Source: CAZGYE01 sp964530165 (lineage in GTDB: Bacteria > Planctomycetota > Planctomycetia > Planctomycetales > Planctomycetaceae). Taken from it: 12,122 nt of DNA. Shown here one piece after another: positions 1-6,223 of this stretch. Each line of letters begins with the position of its first letter. Position 1 is the stretch's first letter. A program made the position numbers and the translations under genes. The notes beneath the pieces are model-generated. The model saw only the letters and a program-made list of their open reading frames with translations. It was not told where the DNA came from and ran no database searches. The stretch lies in assembly GCA_964530165.1 (NCBI GenBank), contig CAZGYE010000181.1, forward strand, positions 1-12,122. The letters are read 5' to 3'.

Positions 1-40
1 GCCCCGCTGGGGCTCGGGGAGAATGGACTCGATCCCGGCC

Positions 41-343
41 CCCAGGGCTCGCGCCTTTTGAAGTTGCGCGCGGTCGTTTTCTACGGGAAAAGCGTCGTAG
101 CCCGAAGCGCTAGCCCGAATTATTCATAGAAACCCAAACCGACGACTTGTCGTCGTTGGATGTGCCGTGAAACCCGTGGAATGCGACAACAAGTTGTCGG
201 TTTGGGTGCCACGGCGACAACCTATGAATAATCCGGGCTAGCAAGGGGGACCGCTCGTCACAAGTGATTCCCTCGCTAGCGCTTCGGGCTAATGACGGTT
301 CGTGCGTTTGCGGAAAGCGCAACTTCAAAACTCGCGCCCTGGG
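41..343. repeat. Nested inverted-repeat element filling the first intergenic region
   Basis: The gene-free stretch 1-378 is dominated by arms that pair around one centre near 170-190. The pairs are 56-69 with 317-330 (TTTTGAAGTTGCGC, perfect), 99-114 with 275-290 (AGCCCGAAGCGCTAGC, perfect), 111-128 with 223-240 (one mismatch) and 132-155 with 184-207 (two mismatches). An imperfect CGCG/CCCTGGG match extends the outermost pair to about 41 and 343. A small separate dyad, GTCCC-TCC-GGGAC, sits at 356-368. The CCCGAAGCGCTAGCGAGGG and AGTCCCGGAGGGACG motifs resemble dispersed intergenic repeats I know from planctomycete genomes. I see no transposase or other ORF with coding character. It could be a MITE-like element, a composite of REP-like modules, or a structured transcript. 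Confidence 0.8.
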
Positions 344-378
344 CTACCATCTAACGTCCCTCCGGGACTCAGAAGAGG

Positions 379-1593
379 TTACGTTGCCGCAGACCGCTTC
401 TGCTCGCGCCACTGCTTTCGCAATTTTCGACGCTCGCGCTTGCTGAGCCCTTTCAGGAGTTCTTCATCGGGCCGCCGATCGAGGCAAATCTCCCGCATTG
501 CTTCAGTAGACTCGGTGGTCTTCGGACGGACTTTTGCCTTTTTCTTGGTGGCGGGCTGGCCCGCGGTTGGCTCAGACGCTGCGACTTTCGGCGCCGCTGC
601 GTCCGCTTTCACTTGGGTCTTGGTCTTGATCGCGGACGACGGCGAGTCGTTGTTGTCTGCACCGACAACGGACAGGTTCTGCGTTCGCTTGTGGGAACGG
701 AAACGCAACTTGGGCAAGCGAATTCGTGGAAGACGAATCGGCAAACGGAACGGCCGTCGCTGGGGTGGCTCGGCGGACTGGTAGATCACGTGCCGGGCGT
801 GCAACAGCATGCTCGTGAAGAGGCACAAAACTCCGCCCATCGCCACGGCCGGTTGCGTCAACTCACTCCAACCCACGTCGGTCAGCAGCGTCTGCACACC
901 GGCCGTCAGCAGCAGGCCGGCAGCCAGCCACAGCATGCTGAGGCTCGAACGGCAGCCGCGCATGTCGCGGTGCATCATCCACAACAATTCTGCGCCCAGT
1001 AGTACAGCAGGAATGAGCCAGCACAACGTGGTTCGGTTTCGTAGAGGAGCATCCCACCACAGCCAAACGACTGACTCGCTCCAAGCATGGTGGGCGCCGC
1101 TGGCCGTGGAAAACGCGAACCAGAACCACGCACCCGCCACCCAAACCCACAGGCGATATCGGCCCGCAAAGTCCTGCAGGCTGCGGGATCGCGCCCAGAA
1201 AATCAACAGGGCCAACTGGCCCGAGAGAATCAGCAAGATGCTACGGTAGCACCGGAACACCGGACCGCTCGACAGGTTGAACAATCGGGCGAAACCTGGA
1301 CCGAGTTTTTCTTCCAGGTCGGCAGCGTGATGCCCGCAATAAAGGATGCCCGCACCCAACGCCAAGCCGAAAAACGCCACGGCCCAGTGCTTCCACATTT
1401 TCTGCGAGATGACTTTGTGCAGTGGAAACTGCACCGCGGCTGACTGCTGCGAGAAGTCGTCTGCATCCGCCCGCGCCGGCGAATCCTCCGACACCGGCAG
1501 GTCGTTGTTCAGATCTGGATTGTTCGATTCAGCCGCCAAACGCCGCCGCCGCCGTTCGTCCAGAGATCGCGAGCCCGCGAAACGAGTCGTCAT
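379..1593 (-). CDS. Polytopic membrane protein of unknown function with long charged C-terminal tail
   Basis: I do not recognise the family. The 404-residue protein has a charged, Arg-rich N-terminus (residues 1-60). About six hydrophobic segments follow, near 67-86, 117-134, 148-166, 189-207, 216-237 and 249-268. The tail of about 135 residues is basic and probably cytoplasmic. It starts with an R-L-P-rich stretch (280-299), passes through a Lys/Ala/Pro-rich low-complexity part (320-360) and ends in a highly basic helix-like segment with SKRERRKLRKQWREQKR (384-400). The start at 1593 is preceded by GGGGAG (1606-1611), slightly far from the ATG. The reading frame is open throughout, while overlapping frames on the other strand look like shadows. 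No catalytic motif is visible. The basic tail could bind nucleic acid or acidic partners, but that is a guess. It is a single gene between two repeat-rich intergenic regions. Confidence 0.75.
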   Translation of the reverse strand: MTTRFAGSRSLDERRRRRLAAESNNPDLNNDLPVSEDSPARADADDFSQQSAAVQFPLHKVISQKMWKHWAVAFFGLALGAGILYCGHHAADLEEKLGPGFARLFNLSSGPVFRCYRSILLILSGQLALLIFWARSRSLQDFAGRYRLWVWVAGAWFWFAFSTASGAHHAWSESVVWLWWDAPLRNRTTLCWLIPAVLLGAELLWMMHRDMRGCRSSLSMLWLAAGLLLTAGVQTLLTDVGWSELTQPAVAMGGVLCLFTSMLLHARHVIYQSAEPPQRRPFRLPIRLPRIRLPKLRFRSHKRTQNLSVVGADNNDSPSSAIKTKTQVKADAAAPKVAASEPTAGQPATKKKAKVRPKTTESTEAMREICLDRRPDEELLKGLSKRERRKLRKQWREQKRSAAT

Positions 1594-1644
1594 TGAGATG
1601 GTTTACTCCCCGGCTAACGACGTTAATCGGCAGAAGCCTCCCCA

Positions 1645-1662
1645 CAACGTTCGAGAACGTTG
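1645..1662. promoter_or_regulatory. 18-bp dyad upstream of the membrane-protein gene
   Basis: CAACGTTC-GA-GAACGTTG is a perfect 8-bp inverted repeat about 50 bp upstream of the minus-strand start at 1593. Its position suits an operator. Read on the plus strand it forms a hairpin followed by GGCCTTTT, but no plus-strand gene upstream would need a terminator. I could not find a convincing promoter for the minus-strand gene. Function is inferred from position only. Confidence 0.35.
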
Positions 1663-1810
1663 GGCCTTTTGTTCAAGACCGGATGAGTTGTCTGAGGTCT
1701 TCCTGAAAATCTGCCTCAGCAAAAAACTCTCCCGTAACTTGTTCAATTTGATGTAGGGGACACACCGGCGGTCAATGAGACTCCGCCGGACTGAAAACGC
1801 TGATGGAAGG

Positions 1811-1894
1811 TGTCATTTTGGCAGGTTGGCGATTCCGGCTCCGATCGGCCGCGCCTGCCAAAATGACAACTGTGTGCCGTTTGCCAAATCGGCA
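1811..1894. promoter_or_regulatory. Three related 13-bp dyads (possible upstream activator sites) before the Hsp20 operon
   Basis: Three copies fit the pattern TGYCA-N3-YGRCA: TGTCA-TTT-TGGCA (1811-1823), TGCCA-AAA-TGACA (1856-1868) and TGCCA-AAT-CGGCA (1882-1894). The first two are also exact reverse complements within 15-bp arms (1811-1825 and 1854-1868), so the region could fold as a hairpin. The third lies inside a GTGCCG/CGGCAC stem (1874-1895). They sit roughly 185-260 bp upstream of the transcription start predicted from the sigma-54-like promoter. That is a usual distance for enhancer-binding-protein sites. Binding by such an activator is inferred, and a repeat hairpin is the main alternative. 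Confidence 0.5.
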
Positions 1895-2046
1895 CTTTCT
1901 TGACAATTCCAGTCAGATCGAAGGCGCAACCCCTTAATCATTAGTTGCTTGAGACCTTCTCGTTGGATCGGACAAGCCACATTCAGTCCGTCTTCGACCG
2001 CAGTTCGCCGCAAGCGACCGAAATGGAGACACCCGGCCGATACGGA

Positions 2047-2063
2047 TTGGCACAGCGGTTGCA
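2047..2063 (+). promoter_or_regulatory. Sigma-54 (-24/-12) promoter for the Hsp20 triplet
   Basis: The sequence TTGGCACAGCGGTTGCA matches the sigma-54 consensus YTGGCACGrNNNTTGCW at all defined positions except one (A for G after TGGCAC), with exact GG-to-GC spacing. The predicted start is near 2074, which gives an untranslated leader of about 40 nt before the first hsp20 start codon at 2114. I found no good -35/-10 pair close to the gene. A TTGACA at 1900-1905 has no matching -10. I saw no CIRCE element in this region. Sigma-54 transcription needs an AAA+ activator, which is not encoded in this window. Confidence 0.7.
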
Positions 2064-2113
2064 TCACGTAGAGAACACAAACGTAAGGTTTCGCAAGTAA
2101 GGAGAACAAACAG

Positions 2114-2551
2114 ATGTTTCGCGTCACACAACACTGGGATCCCTGGCGGGAATTTGGCCAACTTCGACATGAGATGAATAGGCTGTTTTCAGGATATCGG
2201 CCCGAAGCGTGCGTGAACCACTCCGAGTTTCCGGCGATCAACGTGTGGCGGAGCGAAGAGGGTCTGGCGCTGACAGCCGAGTTGCCCGGATTGGACTCCG
2301 ATCGTCTCAATGTCACGGTGACGACCGATTCGGTCACCATCGGTGGAGAGCGTCCGGCTGAGCGGTTGAACGAGGGACAAGCCTATCACCGCAGGGAACG
2401 GTTGACAGAGCCGTTCTCACGGACCGTGGAGCTTCCATTCGACGTCGATCCGCAACAGGCCGAGGCAAGTTACAAGAAAGGGATTCTCATCCTGAAATTG
2501 CATCGGCCCGAGGAGCAGAGACCCAAGAAGGTCGTCGTCCAAGGGGCCTAG
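2114..2551 (+). CDS. Small heat-shock protein, Hsp20/alpha-crystallin family (first of three)
   Basis: This is an ATP-independent holdase that would bind unfolding proteins in the cytoplasm during stress and pass them to DnaK/ClpB-type refolding machinery. The 145-residue protein has a short N-terminal arm (1-37, with HEMNRLF at 19-25). The alpha-crystallin domain covers about 38-132. It includes the AELPGL strand-loop (55-60) and the family hallmark A-x4-G-I-L (A118...G123-I-L). A short tail ends in KKVVV, a V-x-V version of the I-x-I motif used in oligomer assembly. The start is fixed by AAGGAGA (2099-2105) eight bases upstream. It is the first gene after the sigma-54-like promoter and lies 39 bp before the second hsp20. 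The family assignment is firm. Its substrate range and its role relative to the other two copies are unknown. Confidence 0.93.
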   Translation: MFRVTQHWDPWREFGQLRHEMNRLFSGYRPEACVNHSEFPAINVWRSEEGLALTAELPGLDSDRLNVTVTTDSVTIGGERPAERLNEGQAYHRRERLTEPFSRTVELPFDVDPQQAEASYKKGILILKLHRPEEQRPKKVVVQGA

Positions 2552-2590
2552 ATCATCGGAACGCATTCATCAGTAGCGAAGGAGAAACCA

Positions 2591-2992
2591 ATGACACGCC
2601 AAACACCGGCAACCAAAGTAGAATCTCAGGGCCCGCTGGGCGTGGACCGGACGGTCTCGCGTACGGTGTTCCGTCCCCGAGTCGACATTGTCGAAAGCAA
2701 AGAGACCATCCTGTTGGTCGCTGACATTCCAGGAGCTGACGAAAACGAGGCTGACATTACGCTCGAAAAGAACGTCCTGACGATCAAGGCGGCCGTCCAG
2801 CCGCTCGAACTGGAAGGATACACGCTGGCATGTCATGAGTACGAAGTCGGTGATTTCGAGCGGGCATTCACAATTTCTGACGAGATCGACCGCGACGGCA
2901 TCGAGGCTGTCGTCAAGGACGGTGTGCTGCGAGTGGTGCTTCCCAAGTCGAAGCACGGGAGATCCAAGAAGATTGCCGTGAATGCCGGTTGA
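2591..2992 (+). CDS. Short Hsp20/alpha-crystallin small heat-shock protein (second of three)
   Basis: This 133-residue chaperone is almost only an alpha-crystallin domain (about 27-120). It contains VADIPGA (43-49), DITLEKNVLTIKA (55-67) and the hallmark D-G-V-L (110-113). The N-terminal arm is about 25 residues of polar sequence and lacks the hydrophobic RxMxRLF-type segment seen in the first and third copies. That segment normally helps in substrate binding and higher oligomer formation. The tail keeps an I-x-V motif (KKIAV, 126-130). GAAGGAG ends seven bases or so before the ATG. The protein is quite different from its neighbours, so the triplet is not a recent duplication. It may form small oligomers or mix with the other two, but that is inference. 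Confidence 0.92.
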   Translation: MTRQTPATKVESQGPLGVDRTVSRTVFRPRVDIVESKETILLVADIPGADENEADITLEKNVLTIKAAVQPLELEGYTLACHEYEVGDFERAFTISDEIDRDGIEAVVKDGVLRVVLPKSKHGRSKKIAVNAG

Positions 2993-3078
2993 GCGTCGCC
3001 GGGCAGATTCGACGATACCATGGGCGTCGACGCCTTGCTGATCGCAAACACTCTGCCATTCACAATGGAGGACCACAC

Positions 3079-3585
3079 ATGAAGATCACAGACTTAGTGC
3101 CCGGGAGACTACTTCGAGGTCGGCCGAGCAGCCACGGGGACGAAGGTCCGTCGTTGCTTTCGCTACAACGTGAGATGAATCGATTATTCGAGGATTTCTT
3201 TCAGGGATTCGACCTCTCGCCGTTCGGTGGTGAGACCGGTGTCGCGTCTCCGGTTTCGCCGAGAATCGACGTGAGCCAGACGGACGCCGAAATCCAAGTC
3301 ACCGCCGAACTGCCCGGGATGGATGAGAACGACCTTGACGTGAGTCTGTCTGACAACGTGCTGACGATTCGCGGTGAAAAGAAGATCGAGCAGGAGGAAA
3401 AAGAGAAGGATTACTACCGGATGGAACGCGCGTACGGTTCGTTCCATCGCGCGATTCCGCTGCCGGCGGAAGTCGATCTGGAGCGGGTGGCCGCGACGTT
3501 CAAAAAAGGCGTGTTGACGGTTGTGCTGGCGAAGGTTCAACAGAGCGAAAGCACGCGAAAGATCACCGTGCGACGTAGTGAATGA
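3079..3585 (+). CDS. Hsp20/alpha-crystallin small heat-shock protein (third of three)
   Basis: This is a full-length class-A-like bacterial small heat-shock protein of 168 residues. The N-terminal arm has LQREMNRLFEDFF (29-41), the alpha-crystallin domain spans about 62-150 (ELPGMDENDLDVSL, NVLTIRGEK, F-K-K-G-V-L at 141-146), and the C-terminal I-T-V (162-164) gives the I-x-I anchor. A longer frame could begin at a TTG at 2989 overlapping the previous stop. The ATG at 3079 is preferred because GGAGGA (3067-3072) sits at the right distance and the protein then begins as family members do. The 86-bp gap from the second copy has no obvious promoter or terminator, so co-transcription is likely. 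It would act as a cytoplasmic holdase. The assignment is firm. Confidence 0.94.
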   Translation: MKITDLVPGRLLRGRPSSHGDEGPSLLSLQREMNRLFEDFFQGFDLSPFGGETGVASPVSPRIDVSQTDAEIQVTAELPGMDENDLDVSLSDNVLTIRGEKKIEQEEKEKDYYRMERAYGSFHRAIPLPAEVDLERVAATFKKGVLTVVLAKVQQSESTRKITVRRSE

Positions 3586-3602
3586 GGCGGGCATTCCAAG
3601 AA

Positions 3603-3627
3603 ACCCGGTTTCGTCGAAAAACCGGGT
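3603..3627. terminator. Hairpin after the Hsp20 triplet
   Basis: ACCCGGTTT (3603-3611) pairs perfectly with AAACCGGGT (3619-3627) across a 7-nt loop, 17 bp after the third hsp20 stop codon. There is no T-run after it, so it is either a weak intrinsic terminator or an mRNA 3'-end stabiliser. Confidence 0.55.
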
Positions 3628-3666
3628 GTCGTAACAATTCATTTAGCCAAATGCAGTCATGAGGAA

Positions 3667-3731
3667 ATTAGGAACCCAGGAAGACAGGAGAAAGACGATT
3701 CGCGAGATTCCTGCTTTCCTGGTTTCCTAAT
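3667..3731. repeat. Imperfect 23-bp inverted repeat (REP-like hairpin)
   Basis: The arms 3667-3689 and 3709-3731 pair at 20 of 23 positions (ATTAGGAA-CCCAGGAA-gaCAGGA against its complement) around a 19-nt loop. The TTCCTGG/TTCCTAAT sequence type is one I associate with dispersed intergenic repeats of planctomycetes. It could add to termination after the heat-shock genes. No coding sequence is visible. Confidence 0.6.
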
Positions 3732-3897
3732 CATCATCCTCTTGCCGCGAAACACACTGTGGAGAGGAACTTGCTCCAGATGGCGAAAGTATTGCCGGGT
3801 TGCTTGCTGCGTCGAGCATCCGTAAGCACTGTTCGTCCGAATCGTTGTGCGTCAAATTCTTGAGACATCCTCCACATGCGGTTGCCGTCTCGGTATA

Positions 3898-4030
3898 CTA
3901 GTGGTCTGTCAAAGCTGATTCGACAGGTGTCGTGGGGCAGGCTTTCCAGCCTGCCAATTGGCCGTGGCAGGCTGGAAAGCCTGCCCCACACTCGGCTGTA
4001 CACGTCATTTCAGCTTTGACAGATCACTAG
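3898..4030. mobile_element. MITE-like palindromic element
   Basis: This 133-bp element has 21-bp terminal arms (3898-3918 and 4010-4030) with one mismatch, reading inward as CTAGTGRTCTGTCAAAGCTG. Inside are 24-bp arms that match perfectly (3933-3956 and 3965-3988). Each inner arm is itself a palindrome, GGCAGGCT-TTCC-AGCCTGCC. It encodes nothing. The TGGGGCAGGCTTTCCAGCC core resembles a high-copy repeat I recall in planctomycete genomes. The right end lies 37 bp before the SGNH hydrolase start, so the element separates that gene from the Hsp20 operon. I could not define a clear target-site duplication. Mobilisation by a transposase elsewhere is inferred. Confidence 0.7.
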
Positions 4031-4067
4031 AAGATCGGGCATGACAGCATAGGAATTGGAGAGGGCG

Positions 4068-4940
4068 ATGCGTCGGTCGGGATCGTCGAGCCGTTCGTAT
4101 CCCCTGGCAGGGGGTTCGCGTTCGCGGCGCCGGTTGTTGATAAATCAAAACGGCGGTGTCGTCGAAGAATCGGCGAGTCCGGTGATCGACTGGGAAGAGC
4201 CTGCCCTTGCCGGTGAAGTCGGCGACTCCGCGCCTGTTGTCGAGCCGCCCCAGGTTCACGTGTCCCCGACGCCCGGCCTGTCCGGCATTCGGGCGATCAG
4301 CCGATTGCTGGGTGGTAGCAAACCGGTCACGTGGGTCTTCACGGGCGACAGCGTCACTCACGGCGCCAAGTACACCCAAGGCCGGCGAAGTTTCACCGAG
4401 CACTTTGCCGAGCGCGTTCGCTGGGAGCTGCGGCGGTTTCTCGACGTGGTGATCAACACGGGCGTTGCCGGCGAGCGGTCCGGAGGGCTGCTGAAGAACC
4501 TGGATTGGCGCGCCGCACGATTTCGCCCCGACGTCGTGTCGGTGATGATCGGGCTCAACGATGCCACGCTCGGTCAGCAGGGCCGTGAGATCTTCCGCGA
4601 CAACTTGCAGCAGATCGTCACTCATCTCCGTGACAAGGGCGCCCTCGTGTTGCTCAACACGCCGAACCACATCAATTTCAATGGGGCGGGAACTCACGCT
4701 GATCTGCGCGCCTACGTGAAGATCATCCGCGAGACGGTCCTCAATCTCGACGTCGCCTGCGTCGATCACTGGGCGCATTGGAAGCGAGCCAAACCGACTG
4801 AAAAAGACTTACGCCCCTGGCTGGCCGACGACGGCATCCACCCCGGCGTGTACGGCCACCGGGAGATGGCCAAGCTGATCTTCGAACGGCTCGGCATCTT
4901 CGACGAGAAAAGCCCGACCTGTGCCGCGCGAGTGCCATAG
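4068..4940 (+). CDS. SGNH/GDSL-type hydrolase (esterase or lipase-like)
   Basis: The 290-residue protein carries all four SGNH blocks. Block I is FTGDSVTHG with nucleophile Ser95. Block II is the oxyanion Gly within NTGVAGERSGG (130-140). Block III is GLND with Asn164. Block V is DDGIHPGVYGH with Asp255 and His258. Such enzymes hydrolyse ester bonds in lipids, acetylated sugars or other small acyl substrates. The substrate cannot be read from the sequence. Residues 1-80 form a polar, Arg/Ser-rich, apparently disordered extension. No signal peptide is visible, so a cytoplasmic location is likely. A TTG at 4056 would add four residues, but GGAGAGG (4058-4064) ahead of the ATG at 4068 decides the start. 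It is a single gene with a MITE-like element just upstream and no operon partner. Confidence 0.88.
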   Translation: MRRSGSSSRSYPLAGGSRSRRRLLINQNGGVVEESASPVIDWEEPALAGEVGDSAPVVEPPQVHVSPTPGLSGIRAISRLLGGSKPVTWVFTGDSVTHGAKYTQGRRSFTEHFAERVRWELRRFLDVVINTGVAGERSGGLLKNLDWRAARFRPDVVSVMIGLNDATLGQQGREIFRDNLQQIVTHLRDKGALVLLNTPNHINFNGAGTHADLRAYVKIIRETVLNLDVACVDHWAHWKRAKPTEKDLRPWLADDGIHPGVYGHREMAKLIFERLGIFDEKSPTCAARVP

Positions 4941-5097
4941 CTTTTCGCCCGCGAACCTGCAGCGTGTGTGTTCGGTGGCGCAAGGTCGGGGCATCCTTCA
5001 CCACAGCTTCTCTCGGCAACGGACATCACTTCACGTGTTCATTGTCAGGACATAAAGGGTGCAGATTGACAGATTCTCAAAACTGATCGAAAACATA

Positions 5098-5126
5098 TTG
5101 TAATCATGTCAATGCTTTATCATAAT
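5098..5126 (+). promoter_or_regulatory. Candidate promoter giving a leaderless transglutaminase-lipoprotein transcript
   Basis: TTGTAA (5098-5103), a 17-bp spacer and CATAAT (5121-5126) match the sigma-70 hexamers at 4/6 and 5/6. Transcription would start at about 5133, essentially at the ATG (5135). This fits the lack of any Shine-Dalgarno sequence there. A TTGACA at 5066-5071 has no well-spaced -10. The call is moderate to weak. Confidence 0.4.
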
Positions 5127-5143
5127 GATTCGTTATGATAAAG
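5115..5143. promoter_or_regulatory. 29-bp dyad over the -10 region and start codon
   Basis: CTTTATCATAA (5115-5125) and TTATGATAAAG (5133-5143) are perfect 11-bp inverted repeats around a 7-nt centre. The right arm contains the ATG at 5135-5137. If the promoter above is real, the dyad covers -10 to about +10, a classic repressor-operator position. Alternatively, in a longer transcript, it would form a hairpin that hides the start codon. The ATAATGAT half faintly recalls Fur-family sites, but the arm spacing is wider than a Fur box. Confidence 0.55.
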
Positions 5144-6220
5144 GTGCCGATTCGAATTTGGCTTTTGCTGTTCCTGCCTTTGGTGACGGGATGCGGCGGA
5201 CCGCCCGCGCAGTTGTCCGCCGAAGATCGTGGTCAAGACGAGAAACAGGAACGTGCGGCTTCCGGCGCGACTAGTTCGGAGTTGACTTCCGACGCTAGTC
5301 GATCGGCTCGTATGCGTTCGTTCCGGTTTCACTATCGGTTCAGCGTGTCTGGCCTCGAACCGGGCAGGACTGTGCGCGTGTGGTTGCCCGTGCCGACTTC
5401 CAGTTCGGATCAGCAGGTGGAGCCGCTGGCTTACCAATTGCCGGTCGAACCGAGTTTCCACACCGAACCCAAATACGACAATCGAATTCTCTATTTTGCG
5501 ACATCGGCGCCGAAAAGTGGCGAATTCTTGGTCGATGTCCCCTACCACATCCAGCGCCGCGAAATCCTCGCGCTGAAATCCGACGATCGTGATGCGACCT
5601 CCCGCAAGCTGACGCAGCGTCAGCGACGGTTATTTCTGCAGGCAAGTGCGAAAGTCCCCGTTCAGGGGAAACCGTTGTTGCTGTTGAGCCGCATCCCTCT
5701 CAGCAACAACGTTCCCGAGCTTGCCAGACAGCTCTACGACCTTGTCGACCGACACGTCACCTACAAGAAAGTCGGTACCGGATGGGGAAACGGAGATGTG
5801 CTTTGGGTGTGCGAGAGTCGGTATGGCAACTGCACCGACTTTCACAGTCTGTTCCTCTCACTTGCCAGATCGCAGGGCGTCCCAGCCCGGTTCGAGATCG
5901 GGTTCTCGATCCCGACGGACGCGAAGCACGGAAAAGTCGGCGGATACCATTGCTGGGCATTCTTCCACACCGACGAACGGGGATGGATACCGGTCGACAT
6001 CTCCGAAGCGGACAAACATCCGTCGTTGAAGGATTACTATTTCGGCAGCTTGACCCCGGATCGGGTGACATTTTCCGTGGGGCGGGACATTGCGCTGGTG
6101 CCAAAGTCACAGGAAGGACCACTGAATTTCTTCGTTTATCCGCATGTCGAAGTCGACGGAACGCCGCTGCCGCGGAAGCAAATCACTTTACAGTTCTCTT
6201 ATGTTGACGCGGATGAATAA
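5135..6220 (+). CDS. Transglutaminase-like lipoprotein
   Basis: The 361-residue protein starts with a lipoprotein signal. It has a basic Lys3/Arg7, a hydrophobic core (8-17) and the lipobox LVTGC with Cys20, so it is probably anchored in a membrane facing outside the cytoplasm. A polar linker (21-58) follows, then a beta-rich domain (60-140). The transglutaminase-like core contains GNC-TDFHSLF (Cys233), GYHCWAFF (His272) and GWIPVDIS (Asp288), the complete papain-like triad, followed by a beta-rich C-terminus. Proteins with this core may be transglutaminases, peptidases or amidases, and the reaction cannot be decided here. The start is uncertain between ATG 5135 and GTG 5144, and neither has a clear ribosome binding site. 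The gene converges on the LarA-like gene with only 3 bp between stop codons and has no terminator in between. Confidence 0.87.
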   Translation: MIKVPIRIWLLLFLPLVTGCGGPPAQLSAEDRGQDEKQERAASGATSSELTSDASRSARMRSFRFHYRFSVSGLEPGRTVRVWLPVPTSSSDQQVEPLAYQLPVEPSFHTEPKYDNRILYFATSAPKSGEFLVDVPYHIQRREILALKSDDRDATSRKLTQRQRRLFLQASAKVPVQGKPLLLLSRIPLSNNVPELARQLYDLVDRHVTYKKVGTGWGNGDVLWVCESRYGNCTDFHSLFLSLARSQGVPARFEIGFSIPTDAKHGKVGGYHCWAFFHTDERGWIPVDISEADKHPSLKDYYFGSLTPDRVTFSVGRDIALVPKSQEGPLNFFVYPHVEVDGTPLPRKQITLQFSYVDADE

Positions 6221-6223
6221 GCA

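Noticed and set aside
1594..2113. CIRCE/HrcA or sigma-32 control of the Hsp20 operon
   Set aside because: No TTAGCACTC-N9-GAGTGCTAA dyad is present, and the only CTTGAC...CCCC pair is spaced about 25 bp apart, too far for sigma-32.
1813..2340. Minus-strand 175-residue frame across the Hsp20 promoter region
   Set aside because: It runs antisense into the first hsp20 and over the regulatory dyads, with no recognisable domain or ribosome binding site.
2989..3585. Longer third Hsp20 starting at TTG 2989
   Set aside because: The extra 30 residues do not resemble the family, and a strong GGAGGA site fixes the ATG at 3079.
4005..4778. Minus-strand 257-residue frame across the SGNH hydrolase gene
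   Set aside because: It is antisense to a gene with a full catalytic motif set and shows no motifs of its own.
5115..5143. Fur box at the lipoprotein start
   Set aside because: One ATAATGAT half is present, but the arms are separated by 7 nt rather than the 1 nt of a canonical Fur site, so only a generic operator is claimed.
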